A DNA stretch of 64,000 bases, from the NCBI GenBank assembly GCA_039619475.1, contig CM077115.1, positions 105,870,393 through 105,934,392 on the forward strand. The letters are read 5' to 3'. Position 1 is the first letter of the stretch. Each line of letters starts with the position of its first letter. The notes beneath the pieces are model-generated. The model had not been told where the DNA came from, made no database searches, and saw only the letters and a program-made list of their open reading frames with translations. Origin of the DNA: Icerya purchasi (taxonomy: Eukaryota; Arthropoda; Insecta; Hemiptera; Monophlebidae). The translations under genes and the position numbers were made by a program. Shown here in pieces: positions 1 to 12,300 of this stretch.

Positions 1-688
1 GAATTCGAAGGACTGGATCCCACGCCACACCCAAAATTGATTTACGAATCGATTTTTTCTGTGGTTCGCTGAAGAGGTGCGAATCACTACCGAAAAAATG
101 TTTAAATGTAAATAAGCGAAAACTTAAATATATCATCGTAGGTCGCTGTTTTTCTCAAATTTTGCAAACTGAATACGCGTTATATTTTTTATTTCTGCTT
201 CCGTCACTGATCGAAAGTTTTATATATATATATATATATATAGCCATACATATGCTAGGTATAAATAAAAAGACGAAAAAGATATTAAAAAGGGTGTTTA
301 ACAACTCTATAAAAGAAAACCTATAGAAAAAAATTAATCATTTTTTAAATTTTATTTTCGAGAATGAATATATATATATTGATCATTCTAGCCAGGTAAT
401 AACGTATATTAATTCGTATTCTGCATGATAAAAGGTAATTCTATAAAAATTACCAGCTTAAATGTACGGGCGGGTATTCAAAAATAACCGGAATTGTACA
501 GAAAAACATAGTTTAAATTATTGTTGCTTACTGAAACGTTTGCCTCCCCTTCAAAGTCCTCTCCGTGCGACCGAATGCGCTTGCTCCAACGATTTCTCCA
601 CTGTTGGAAAAACGTCTTTTTACTCGACTTGTACAGAGATGTAATCCAATTTCAGTCGCGATAACAAAACTTCTCCCCCAACTTCTTT

Positions 689-722
<34 letters not shown>

Positions 723-3700
723 GACGCCAATAAGAAAAATTCGTACGAAACACAAGGTGAGTAACGACCATTTTGTTTTTTACCACAGGTGCTTTCTGAT
801 CTTCCGCGAGCAGCTTGAGCATAAAGTTTAGAATATGTTTAAATCTTCAGTTGCGCTAACAATTCTGAAACGTCTTCAATAGCCCGACGACACCCCCCAT
901 AAAACGAACTTTTTCAATAATTTCACTATCAACGACAGTGTGATGATGTTGACCACCAGACCGAGTGTCATTTTTCCTCTGTGAAAAACGCTCGTGAATC
1001 TCCGTTTCACTTAAACCCCTCCTCTTTAAAGAATATGTTTTTTGAAGTAGCAGCCGTGTTTCAGCAACCGTTTACCATTATCAGAGTTAACGTGTGAAGT
1101 CTTTGTTACTACACTTGTCCATTTAAAACCATTGCAGATACTTTCTTTGCAGGTGTAGTAGCCTGCGTTGTAATTGCTCCTTTTTTACCGGTTGTAATGT
1201 CACACTGGGAATACTGATGTGCACCCGGTTAAAAGACGGTGGTATCTTTATTCGAATAGTATTAATGGTGATGATTTGTTTTTAATTATTACACGATGGA
1301 GCACTGTATTTTCGATATTTCATTTTCCGTTAGTTTGAATTTTTTAAAAGAGAATAAATTGTGTAATTTTTGTTTTAAAACTTGTAGAAATAATAAAATT
1401 TTTAACGCTATCGTGTAGGACATAATTATTTTATTTAGTTGTTGCAAATATTTACTTACAATGAACGCAATGATAATTTTACGTCTAAAATTGAAATTTA
1501 AAAAAAATACCAGTTAAAAACTCATTTCTTAAATGTTAAACAATTAATATGGTTTTTCTTTTAAATACGTTAGTTAGCTTGTTTGTATCTTTTTTTAATT
1601 CGATCAAGATAAGCATTAGTTTTTCTCTTAAAAACCCGTTTATTTTTTATACCTATTTTTTGTCGACAATAATATTTCTTTAACTTCATTAACAAATTCA
1701 TAACGTTTTTCTTTTTTTTTAATTCTTTACAATTAGTTGTAAAAGCTTTACCCCTAATTAACTTCCCTATAATTACTAAATTGTGCATTTAAAAGTGCTA
1801 CTAATATGATGCCTTTTTTAATGTTCAATGGAAATATCCTTTCTTCCTTGTTTTTAAACATATATATATATATATATATATACAATAGCTATTGATACTA
1901 AAAACAAATTACGATTAATACTACAATCGTTTGAAATACACCATCAACAGTGCATGTCGGTATCATGCGACGACGACAATGACGACTACTGCTGAGTGCT
2001 TTGGACGAGATTCGTAGCAAAAATATCTGTATCGAACGTCTTGTCTTATCAGCACAAAAAAAAAAAAAAAAAAAAAAAAGAAAAGGCGTAAGCGCGATTC
2101 AATATTTTCCCAAAAATCGTGGAGAAAAAAACAAAACTTTTGCCGGAGCTTTTTTAAAGTTTACACTTCTGCAATTGTTTCATTACTTAATCGTATGCGT
2201 TTCTTTCCGTTAATTCGGAAACGCTTCATTGATACAGTGAAACCGATTATAAACAAATTGAAAAATATTCATGTACGAACAGTGTGCCGACGCAAAAGAC
2301 GCTTCCTATAGTAAGATTTATATTTTCTTCGTAATTTGCACTTTTTAACACGTAACATATGTCTAATTTACCCCGACCATTTAGTCCCGTTTTTTTTTTG
2401 TTTTTTTTCTTAAAGAAATAATACGGGACATCATACTGCCAACATCCGACATATAACATGTGAGAGATATCTATTTGTTTATTAGAGAATAATATCGTTT
2501 CACATGTTAAATTGACGTAATCATCGTGCATTAAGTTTTTCGAGGTTTTTTTATTTCTTTTTTAAAGGCGCCGACATCATTTCGAGAAATAATAAAAAAT
2601 CAATAAATAAGAAGCCTCGTGTGTCTTTCTCAAAAAACCACACTTCCACCATAAACATAAAACGCAAAATGATATTCTAACGTAGTTACGCAAAAAATGT
2701 TTATTGAGTAAATAAAAAAATTACAATAGTGAAAAATTTGCGTACAAAAAAATATTATTTTTTACATATTAGTATTCGCGATACCTTTTTTTTTTTTTTT
2801 GAGGCACGGCCAGTTGCATTTATCGTAAAAGTACGTCGTCTCAACCCCCCTTTTATCTCACGCCACGCCTCTTTCTATTGCATAATGATGCCAGGTATTA
2901 CTTACTTTTGAACTGCTAATTCTGTCGTTTACGATGAGTAAAAAACTCCACGATGAGATTCCGTCCAGGAAATCTTTTTTTTGCTCGGCTACTGCTTAAA
3001 TAATAATACGGATCATTTGGGGAAAAAAATCGATGACGACCTATTATTTTGTAGACAAGTTTGAGAAAGAAGAAGAAGAAAAAAACTCGACAGTTTTTAT
3101 TTAATTTTTTTTTTTTTTTCATGGGCACATTAACAAAGCGCAACAGCCCAATCAACCAAGGAATCAAAGTAATAGCTCAAAAGAAGCATAACATATTAGA
3201 TTTTAATCTGGTGCGAGATTGGTTGAATGAAAGAAGCTAGAATAGGAACAAGTGACAAGGAAGGAAATGAGAGACATAAGGGTGTGTCATTCTATGGAGT
3301 AGGAAGACCAAGATCGAAAAGCTGAGAATAGAAGAGAGAACGTTCTAAAGAAAGTATGGGAACATTCAAAGAAGATGATATTGATATTGCGCAGAAAAAA
3401 AACAATCTTCTGGGTGAAGAGGACACCGCGGGGAAGAGACGAAGGAAAACTAAAAAGTGACAAAGGGAGAAAACTATGACACCGAAACGGAGGCAGCATA
3501 TGACAGTGATCTGGCGACGACAAAGAGAAGGAAACTTGTTAAATCAACTGGTCAGAGAAGGTAAGGGCTGGACAGAAAGGTAAAAGGAATTCGGATTTTT
3601 ATTTTTATATAAGAAATATTTGTAAAATCAATGATAAAATACAAATCAAAAATATAGTAGGCGGATGATAACTTACCGGTTCGGTAAAAACTTGGGAAAA

Positions 3701-4107
3701 ATGTTCCGAACTCGGAGCCAAGATAGATCTATAAACTTGCTTTTGATGGTCAAAAAATCAGAATGCTTCGTGCCGATTTTTGGAAAAAAAGTCTTGCCCC
3801 GCCTTGTCGACGATCGCCGAAGAAAGAAGCGTGATTACAATCGATATACAGAGCATGAAATGTACATTTTAAACCTTTGTAGCTTATTTCTTTTTCTTAT
3901 AATTGCTTCGCTTATTTTTAAATTCTTTAGCGAATTTTAGGAATCGGTGAAGCCTGCTGGCGATAATTTTACATTTTCAGAATACTACAAATACGAGTAC
4001 GCCCTATATATGTTTCGACCTATTATTTAAATATCGTGCATTTTTCGAAAATATTAATTTCACGGGGGAAGGGCTTATTCTTGAGTCTTAATACGTAATT
4101 TATCGGC
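1..4107. other. Non-coding AT-rich stretch downstream of the last zinc-finger exon
   Basis: No gene is recognised here. It holds (TA)n tracts near 220-242 and 1859-1882, a long T run at 691-719, an A run near 2046-2080 and a purine-rich stretch at about 3180-3600 with no family I can name. The open frames are short, are driven by homopolymers, and show no conserved motif. It probably lies in the 3' flank of the last lola exon or in continuing intron. Confidence 0.5.
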
Positions 4108-4283
4108 TTATATAATACTGTGCGTATTGATACGATGTCTCTTCAAACTCCAAGGTACTGAATAGGTTTTGCCACATACAAAACACTCGTATTTGCTCTT
4201 TGTACCACATTCGTACTTCAAGTGGTTATATAAACCGGATTTCGATTTGTAAAGCCGGCCGCATTTATTCGGACAAGGAGCAC
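4108..4283 (-). CDS. lola: lola alternative 3'-terminal exon, divergent two-finger type (last in array)
   Basis: This exon would supply the DNA-binding end of one lola isoform, a nuclear BTB transcription factor. It reads in from the acceptor tttgtag at 4284-4290; the first two bases (gt) finish a split codon, and 57 residues follow before TAA. Finger 1 has C3, C7, H20 and C25 (CPNKCGRLY then NHLKYEC). Finger 2 has C33, C36, H49 and H54 (CFVCGKTY then KRHRINTH). It is the shortest exon of the set. The linker is G-T-K-S-K-Y rather than G-V-E-P-K-F, and the tail after the last His is only S-I-I, with no basic residues. The helix residues differ strongly from the main group. This looks like an older isoform that did not take part in the local expansion. 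The lola assignment rests on the paired C2HC and C2H2 architecture and its place in the array. Confidence 0.85.
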
Positions 4284-5440
4284 CTACAAAACAAAAAGCC
4301 TACATATGGGTACACAAATATAAAAACTTCGCAATAAAGAGAAAAACACAGATAAAAGTGCGTCAAGTAGCTTTCCCGGAGCAAGAATTAAATGCGAACT
4401 TAAAATATTCATGCGCACTGTAAAAGAGCATTCCATCGATAAAGAAGAAATGAAATAAAAACGAAATAAAGACGAAATAAAGAAGTAACTGTGTTTTTTT
4501 CCATTTATTTCTATTTCTTCGCTTTTAAGTCACACGTAAAATAAATCTGCAAAATATTTTTTAACATTATCATTCTAATAGAATTACAAAAAAAAATCTA
4601 ATCGGAATTGACCTTTTTACGTATTGTTCATACGTGTTAATTTGCGGCAAGATTTCTAAAGAACGCATCCGAAATGTCAAAAAATAGTAGAATAAAAATA
4701 TTTGAAAGAAAATTCACCCTTTCGTAGCGTAATTATTTAGCCGAATCCGTATGGTCGAACGAATTTCATTTATAGTTGAATCGTTAATAGCAGAAGAAAA
4801 AAAAAATCTGCGTTAATTATTTATTTCTTTAGATGCGGATTTTAATATAAGCCAATATCGTTTTGTAATCGGGACGAATTTTAGCCTTTTAATATCGATC
4901 ACGAAAAACCATCCATTAAGGTCCAAGTGTAAACTTTCTTAATGAAATTTTCACGAAGAAAATTAAACAATAGTCTTCGTACAGACCAAGAAATGAAAAA
5001 AACATAATAATAATTACATATGCGTTAAGAAAGTAAGAGACCTCAAATTTTATCTGCTAAGTTTGTTTGTTTTTGTTTTTTTTTTTTTTTTTATAAAAAT
5101 CATCAACAAGCAAAACAAAACAGAATGTATCGGAAACGCTCCATTTCAGAAATATCTAGTTACCTCGAAATTAATGAAACGCAGAAAGTGGTCAGCGACC
5201 GTTTTATTAAAACCCATATGTGCCAGTGTACAGTACAGACACGCATGCACTTACTGCACTTATAATACAGCATAGTATAATAATACTGTGGTATTATGTT
5301 AATTACCCTGTGCCATACTCAGCGACATGCTTACTTACACGGAATCTTATAGTCTACACGATTTCTCCTACTGGTTACACAAAAAGGTGTCATCTCTGTG
5401 TTTTCTGATTCGTTTTTTTTTTTTTTAAAGTGCGGCTATA
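4284..5440. other. Intronic or intergenic stretch, nothing recognised
   Basis: AT-rich sequence upstream of the 4108-4283 exon on the minus strand. It contains a short T run near 5077-5092. No protein motif, RNA gene or transposon end was recognised. Confidence 0.4.
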
Positions 5441-6140
5441 AAATATTATTCTGCCAATATAACACACGCTATTCCTACGTCGAGTAAGAGAAGAGGGAAA
5501 GAAATAAAAATTTACACATAATCAACTCATAAAATAAAATTTTTTAATTTAATACGTCGCTATAAGTTAAAATTTGAATACACATAAATCAACGGATAAA
5601 ACAAAAGGCATTAATGTTATCATTTAAAAAAAATTTATACATCATCATCAACAAAATTCGAACTTAAAATAAAATAAAAAATTATGTAACCTCAATAATG
5701 AGGAGTAATATTAAAAAAAAAAAAAAAACCATATGCCCTTAATAATACAAGATTTAAATGTGAATATATCGTAAAATAAAAAAATAAAAACAAAAACAAA
5801 ATTTTAAAATGAGACTTGAAAAAATTAAATAATCAAAAACGAGATAATATAAAAAATAAATAAATAGTACTCGTAATGAAATTTAATCGAAAATAAAAGC
5901 AAATACTTGATATATATATTTTTTTAAAATGAGATCTGAATGAACATAAAATAAAATAAAAGTATAACACATAATCGCAATAATAGAGGCTTAAGTAAGA
6001 AAAAAAGAAATAAAAATAAATCGCACGGTCTGAATAATACGATTTCAGCAGTATTAAAATAAAAATACACATACATAATATACTATTTTTCGAAATGAGA
6101 TTTGAATGGAACAAAATAAAAATATACGTAACATATATTT
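5440..6140. repeat. A-rich degenerate tandem array
   Basis: A strongly strand-asymmetric block in which the plus strand is made of aaaataaaa-type runs. Diverged units recur roughly every 120-165 bases. The clearest anchors are aaaatgagacttgaa near 5807, aaaatgagatctgaatg near 5927 and gaaatgagatttgaatgg near 6091, each next to an aaaataaaa run, with weaker relatives before them. It does not look coding. The exact period and number of copies need a self-alignment. Confidence 0.5.
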
Positions 6141-6819
6141 TTTAAAAATTAATATTTAAAAACATTACTTCCTCCATCTTTTTTTTTTTTTTTTTTTTTT
6201 TTTACTCAACCCGTTTCTTCTTTTAGCTGTAATTTTCGACCTTGCTTCGAAAACTCTGTTTCACATGATACGGAAGGTGCCATCATACACATAGCCTCCT
6301 TTCGACTAATTTAAATAAATCCGGGAAGAACACTTTATTTTCACTACACCATTTTAATGCAGTTTCATTTCGATCTTACTCAAATATTTATCCAATTTTT
6401 CGCGAAGCCATCAGAAGTCGGTTACGTGGTACACTTCTCACAGGTTTATCAAACTGTTGACAAACACATGAATTTACACAGTTTTAATCTGTTGTTTTGT
6501 TAAGTTGGAAATTTCATGCACTCTTCTTTCCGATGGAAGCACACTTTTTCGGTAATTTCGCTTTTTGTTTGGTGGTAATAATTATTCCCAGAAAAAACTG
6601 AAACCATATATATTTTTTAAGCCTTAGCCGATATTATTTTTGCCATAATATTCAGTTCACTATTAACCAGTGCTTTTCCATCACGGGCTTTTTTGTCATT
6701 ATTCACTTTCAAACACTAACTGAATATGTTGGCAGTAATCCGAAAGGTTTTTTTTTTTTTTTACATCACCATGTGTCTGTCTTCAACTGCCCGGGCTATT
6801 ATGAAATACAAAGAGCTTT

Positions 6820-8105
6820 GCGAATTATACGTGTACATATGTAATTTGGTTTCCTCGGCAAACGCCAGAATTTTGACTATAGCACCAGAAGTGTTGCGAG
6901 AGAATCTTGTGCACAAGGACCTTCATATTATGCGCTCCTCTCCGGTGCTGCGCGAGATTCTTACAGTTATAAATCAGATGTGTCACAGATAGTTCGTTTG
7001 GCCACCTGCATACGGAACAGCTCATTGGTGGGGGCTGTTGGTATAACGATAACTATTCCAGAGCCGATTAAGTATTGAGTATTCTTTCCAGCTTATGCAA
7101 TCGGGAGGCCACCAGGGGTCGCTGGTTGGTTTAAGGCTTCTTAGGAAAGTTCTTTACGCCATCCACTCAGACCATCACTCTTGTTTGCACATGCTCATTA
7201 ATAGTATATGGGATAATGTCATAGGGGAAGGCAGATTCTCTGACATTGGTAAGTATATTGCAGAGCGTCGCTCTTACGTATTCCGACATGGCTCGGAATC
7301 CATGAGAAAGATGCTTCGCATCTCCCTTTTATACAGCTAACACAAACCAACCTGGATTTTTGCAATTACCGGGTTTTCCTACCTCGACGACATATTAGAT
7401 GCAAAATGGGTGCGTGATGAGCAGTACTCGCTGGTAATGGTGTCTATTTAATTCGAAGTGCTACATTACATGATTCTACACAATTCTGCATCTAAGAATG
7501 TACAACCATCATTTAATCAGGCCGCGCGCCCATTAAGTTCTCTATTTGATAGGGGCAGGCTGATGGTACTCTACCGCCAGCTGTGATGGATTTTGCTCCG
7601 TCTGTGTATACACGTGTATGGTCTTTGTATTTCTTGATGATCTCTAATGCAGTTTGCCATATATTCTCACGCTGTGGATGTCTACTATACTCAAGGAGAG
7701 ATAAGTCAATATATATATATATATATATAAAGTCCAAAGGCTCTCAGGGTGGCATCAGCGTTGCATAACTCTAGGTGGATTTCGAAATGGAGCCTACGTT
7801 ATAGTCTGATAATATTCTGAGAATTTCTGGCAGGAGGTTGCTGAGCAAAATAGAATTATACGGTGAACATTTCCCATTACATGGAAAGAGTTCGCTACAA
7901 CTCGGTAGATGGCTCAGATATAAGTAAGTGTAATACTTCTTATAATAGGATAACGGAAGACGTCCTGGCAACAGATGCAGATGGCGAGGAAGGTTATACT
8001 GCGAGAATATATCGAAAAGCGGAGTGGTGGATCATATCTAAGGATTTTGCTGAGTTTACTGGCTATGGAATGCGCCTACCACCTGTAATTAATTCTTATT
8101 AACGA
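6820..8105 (-). mobile_element. Decayed non-LTR retrotransposon (LINE), RT thumb, RNase H and C-terminal Cys/His domain
   Basis: Read on the minus strand, the fragment starts near 8105 with a peptide like the end of a LINE reverse transcriptase (AKSLDMIHHSAFRYILA, as in the L-D-x-V-H-N-x-A-L-R-L element of R1/Jockey-type LINEs). An RNase H start follows at about 7513-7630 (HTRVYTDGAKS, with the first catalytic Asp). The C-terminal zinc-binding region is at 6825-7025 (CSVCRWPNELSVTHLIYNCKN and then RR). Stops, frame changes and a (TA)n tract at about 7711-7730 break it, so it is dead. It is the only LINE fragment in the window in the same orientation as the zinc-finger exons. The assignment rests on motif order; I cannot say which clade it belongs to. 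Confidence 0.7.
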
Positions 8106-8111
8106 TTTATA

Positions 8112-8178
<67 letters not shown>
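8106..8178. repeat. Compound microsatellite (ACAT)n / (TA)n
   Basis: Tetranucleotide acat repeats run into a long ta tract. They directly adjoin the dispersed repeat at 8178-8416. The other copy of that repeat at 32194 is preceded by the same kind of acat/ta sequence, so the simple repeat may belong to the element. Confidence 0.85.
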
Positions 8179-8416
8179 TAATGACAATGTAATTCTTAGG
8201 CTACCCCCATTAGAAAAAATGTCCCAATTTTATGCAACGTTTGTTATATTTTATAGAATTTTTGTGATTATGTTATTGTATTCATATGGACCGATTTAGA
8301 ATTACGTTGTAAATTTTGATCATTTTATACAAAATATAGAAGAGAAAGAGACAAAAATGTAAACAAGAGGGGTCAAGGGGCACAGCTCCTTGCGAGGCCG
8401 AAATGGCCGAATATAG
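8178..8416. repeat. Dispersed repeat, copy 1 (MITE-like, inner 15-bp inverted repeat)
   Basis: About 230 bases nearly collinear with 32194-32419. Shared landmarks include ggctacccccattagaaaa, attttgatcattttataca and aaatggccga. A 15-base inverted pair sits at 8182-8196 (degraded here) and 8298-8312 (agaattacgttgtaa). Copy 1 has roughly 15 extra bases (ggggcacagctcct) relative to copy 2. It has no coding capacity. It could be a MITE with flanking shared sequence, or a SINE-like unit; I do not recognise the family. Confidence 0.65.
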
Positions 8417-9164
8417 GAAAGCTTTGGATTTTACATTTAGAGCTAGATAAATATTTTATGGTTGAGAGGAGTTTAATATATCTTTGTTTTACTTCAATGT
8501 TTGAAATCAAAATTAACTTTTCATGTAGCGATATTTTGTTCACTGCATATTTCACAAGTACTTAAAAGCAACTTCCAGGACAATCTTTCATAATTTACCA
8601 GCCCAACTCATTTAATAACTCAATTTTGTACGTAAAATATGGTTAGTGTACTTTAAATTGCATCTTTTATTTTTAACATACGCATAGATATTTTTACACA
8701 ATCATCTTAAGTAATTACCCGTTGGATTGCTTTTCTTTTTTCATTCAAAAAACAAATTCATAAAGATAACCGGTAATTTTTTAATTTTTTTTGAGTTGTT
8801 CCAATGGCCCTTGGGGAATATTACGTGATTCTGTTTGATCGGTAGATAATACTGCATCTTCATTTTCACTATCATCAAAATATATTTCTGCCGGACCAAT
8901 CTTTGCCCTATCGACTGCGGAGTGTTTAGATCTTTCTTGTAAGCGTCGATTTTAAAAACCTTTTATAAGCTAATATATATGAACGTAAATTTCATTCGCC
9001 GTTTCGTTGATTATTGGAATGAAATAATCTCGGACAATGCTCAATTATGAATTTACGGACTTCAACTTAATTAAGCGTTCACTTCAAATTACTTAAAACG
9101 GAATATGCGACTCTCAAACATGTCGGTTTTATATAGTTTTGTAAACTACTTAGGTAATGTAACC

Positions 9165-9770
9165 CACTTTTTTAGAAGAATTGAGGGAAATGTTACTAGA
9201 GCTGGACACGAAGGAAGCAAAAGTTGGATTATCTATTAACACCTGAAAAACAAAAATACTAACCAAGACTATATAATCTAATAGAAGTAGTGAGCGAAGC
9301 GACATATTTAGGCCAACAATTAGCATTCGAAAATAAGATAGAAAAAGAAGTAAACGTGAGAATTACTAAGACATGGAGTAAGTACTACTGGTCACTAAAA
9401 AGGATATTTAAAGGACCTTTCAGTAATTACCATAAAAGTCAAATTTTTAACATGTGTATATTACCCCCGTCTTAACTTATGGTTGCCAAACTTGGACACT
9501 GAACACAAATATTATAAATAGACTAAGGACAACACACACTAACTAGAAAGATCAATGCTTAATATAAAGATAAGAGATCGAATAAAAATAAAAGAAATAA
9601 AGAAGCTTCTAAGATATGTAATATTGACGTGGTACACCATGTTAGAAAGAGAAAATGGGAATGGGCTGGCCATGTAGTAATAAGATTAACAGATGACCGT
9701 TGGACATATAAGACTACTTCTTTCTGGTGCCTTTCACATTACAGACGGAAAAAAAAAAAATCGAGTCCAG
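9165..9770 (+). mobile_element. Decayed LINE, C-terminal reverse transcriptase region
   Basis: Plus-strand frames give EELREMLLELDTKEAKVGLS, then KTKIL, then ATYLGQQLAFENKIEKEVNV and SKYYWSLKRIFKG near 9290-9420. Next come a CILP element, TYGCQTW in a shifted frame near 9475, and KWEWAGHVV near 9655. This order (K-T-K, Y-L-G, W-x-L-K, Y-G-C-x-T-W, W-A-G-H) is that of the thumb and C-terminus of RTE/CR1-like LINE reverse transcriptases. Frameshifts and stops show it is a relic. It is antisense to lola. Confidence 0.7.
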
Positions 9771-10182
9771 TTACGAATACATTAAAAATACAAATCTAAA
9801 CATACATCAAGTTGCGAAAAACCATATATACCTTATTAAACATTAACTAACGTTAAAATATCGCGATTCTCTGCTATATAGTAACCAGAGCACACACTCG
9901 TACGACAAAAAATCTATAGTATATAACATTAATAATAAGGTATCGTAAGAAATGTTTTTTATTTATTGTTTTTTAATTAGTATTATTTAAGAAGACGCCT
10001 TAAGGAATTTGTAATTTTTATAAAAAAAAACAAATGAATAGAACAAATTTAATATAAATAAAAACTGATAGGCAACCTATTTCATACGACTAATTTCCCG
10101 CTTCAGTATGATTATTTTTATTCTTATTACAAAAAAAAAACAAAAAAAACAACAAAACTGAAACATCTAATATTTGCATTAG

Positions 10183-11828
10183 TAGGGTAGAGCGGGGCCA
10201 GCTGAGCAATTTTTCACTTGATTGGTCATAGCTCCTAAACGATAACTCAAAATTGCTTAATATGTATTGTGATGGATAAGCAATTTATTCCTTCTTAATA
10301 CTTTCTTTCTCAGAAATTTGGTTTAAGAGCTACAGTCGTTTGAATAAAAAGGATCGGACATGCTCAACTTACCCCATAGGTGGGATAAGTTGAGCAAAGG
10401 TATGGGGCAAGTTGAGTAATTAAAAAATTAAGTTACGCAATGACATGAATATTTACTAGGCATGTAATGATATTGCTACGATCAACTTTTCATTCATATT
10501 ACAATTCGTGGTATAATAGTGAAACAAAACTTATTCTTTTTTCATGAAATATTAAGAATAAAAATATAATCAACATAAGTGGAACATTGCATACGCTTAA
10601 TTTTTGGAATAGGCTCAGTGTCTTTCTGCTTAAAATCATACTTTTACAGTTATGTAATGATCAATGCGGTTTAAATATAAAGAAAATATTAATGCGACAC
10701 ATAGGAAATTAATCATCGTTATCGCTGCCGCAATTAATATAAACGTAAGTTTAGCATTTAGTGTATATTTTGTATCGCCTATTCCTCACAAACTTGGCAC
10801 TGAATCTCTTTTTCCCTCGGTGTAAACTTTTGGAATAGTCTTTGCAGCAAAACCAAGCAAGCATAGTCAGCTACATTGCTTTCATTACTTGACTAAAGAA
10901 CGTTTTTAGAAACACTTTTTTTTTTCTTCTTTTCATCAAGCTTTTGCTTTTATTTTGATTTTTTTTTGCTTTGTTCCTTTCTGAAGTGTCTGTTAGAATA
11001 GGCGTTTTCCTCTTTCTTTTGATAGGTGTGTCCATCTTTCTTGGACCTGCTTTTGGGTATGCTCTTCTTCAGGTTGACTAGTAGAGGTTGCAGCACAATA
11101 CCGGGGTTCACTAACGTGCATTTGCTCTGAAGGATCTTTTTCCAGCTGAACAGATTCTGGATCTGGATGGTTAGTTAGACAAATGACAATGAAAACTCAT
11201 CGTTGCTAAAAATGTCCGCATTAAGTGGGGAGATACCCATCTTTTGAAAACCATTCATGATGATTTATACCGGTGTTTGAGTTAAGGGCGGCGAATCTGC
11301 AACAATTATTGATATATATCGTAGGTAGTTATTGTCTTTCCCGGCTTATTTCGTAGTCAAGTATCTTGTGAAGAAGCGCGATACTTCTGTCTACATCCTA
11401 AAATAACAGAGAAAAAAACATACTGCTTTTGTTTCAAACCGTGGGGTTAGCTGAGCAACAATTGCTCAATTAGCCCCAACCGAAATATTTGAAAAAAAAA
11501 TTGAGGCTACGAAAATATCGTTTGAATAAGAACCAAATCATTTTTTTGATATCATAAATACAACAGAGATTTATGAAAGTTTAATACTTACGCGACCGAA
11601 AACGGATAATTTTTAACGCGTACCGAAGAAAAACGAACCGAAACTAATCTTTTACTTTTTCGTCGCAAAATAAACAAAACGTGCATATTAACGTCACTCG
11701 ACTTACAACTGTCGGTTGTGTAATGAGTTCCTCGCCCCGATCGCCTGAGTCAACGTGAAGTGCGTAATTTTCGAGATATTTCGATTGCTCAACTTATTCC
11801 TATGCTCAACTAGTCCCGCTCGACTCTA
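10183..11828 (-). mobile_element. Pogo/jerky-like DNA transposon, internally decayed, with 26-bp TIRs
   Basis: Terminal inverted repeats of 26 bases lie at 10183-10208 and 11803-11828 (tagggtagagcggggcc... against tagagtcgagcgggact..., both ending ttgagca or ctgagca), with five mismatches. The motif a/gttgagca recurs inside both ends (near 10370-10420 and 11450-11475). On the minus strand, frames near 10985-11290 read NHPDPES, PEEEHTQKQ and, in another frame, TPIKRKRKTPILTDTSER. These resemble the C-terminal tail of pogo/Tigger/jerky-type transposases (PDPE, then a basic stretch, then a P-I-L-T-D-T motif). The catalytic DDE core was not found, so the copy is non-autonomous or internally deleted. 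It lies between the two 3'-most zinc-finger exons. Confidence 0.65.
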
Positions 11829-11964
11829 TCGTTGGATTTTGCAAAAACAACAATGACGGACAACAATAGCAATATTTGTAGATTTGTTATTTTATTGAAT
11901 TTTTCAATATCCGTGACGACAAATTAAAAGAATATTCATTAACACCGACTTAGTAAAACAAAAT

Positions 11965-11970
11965 TTTATT
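11965..11970 (-). terminator. Candidate polyadenylation signal for the 12098-12300 exon
   Basis: AATAAA on the minus strand about 130 bases after the stop codon of that exon, followed by an AT-rich stretch. A plausible site for 3' end formation, but based on the hexamer only. Confidence 0.3.
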
Positions 11971-12097
11971 GCGAAAAAAAAATAACATTACATACGTCCG
12001 TATACTTTTAAATTCTAAATACAGTAGTAACAAGTGGATACATCATTCCGCGCTAGAAGCATGAAAAACTTAATAATAAAACACTTAATGCGCACGG

Positions 12098-12300
12098 TCA
12101 CATCACATATTCGTGACGCAACAGATAGTGTCTTTTGAGGTTGCCCTTCTGATTTATTCTTTTACCGCAAAATTTACAGACAAACTGCGGCTCTACACCG
12201 CATTCGTATTTCAGGTGCCGATTCAAAATATGGCGCCACTTATAGGACCGCCCGCAATTATTCGGACATGACAGATCATTCCGCTGGAATGGACATAGTC
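12098..12300 (-). CDS. lola: lola alternative 3'-terminal exon, divergent two-finger type
   Basis: Acceptor cgttttag at 12301-12308. The exon begins ga (Gly if the preceding exon ends in G), and 66 residues follow before TGA. Finger 1 uses C11, C15, H28 and C33 (CPNNCGRSYK then NRHLKYEC), and the linker is GVEPQF. Finger 2 uses C41, C44, H57 and H62 (CKFCGKR then KRHYLLRH). An extra segment of about ten residues, LCPFQRNDLS, precedes finger 1; it carries a stray C-P that does not fit the finger spacing. Finger 2 is Q-G-N-R at helix positions -1/2/3/6, unlike the D-S/T-N/S-K of the main group, and the tail is E-Y-V-M with no basic run. With the exon at 4108 it forms the divergent 3' pair of the array. 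Confidence 0.9.

Noticed and set aside
3180..3600. Purine-rich stretch with VGRPRSKS-like frame
   Set aside because: No continuous frame or recognised domain; left as unassigned.
7700..7740. Frames containing runs of Y-I or I-Y (also near 17440, 30840, 31490, 32420 and 41870)
   Set aside because: These are translations of (TA)n microsatellites, not transmembrane proteins.
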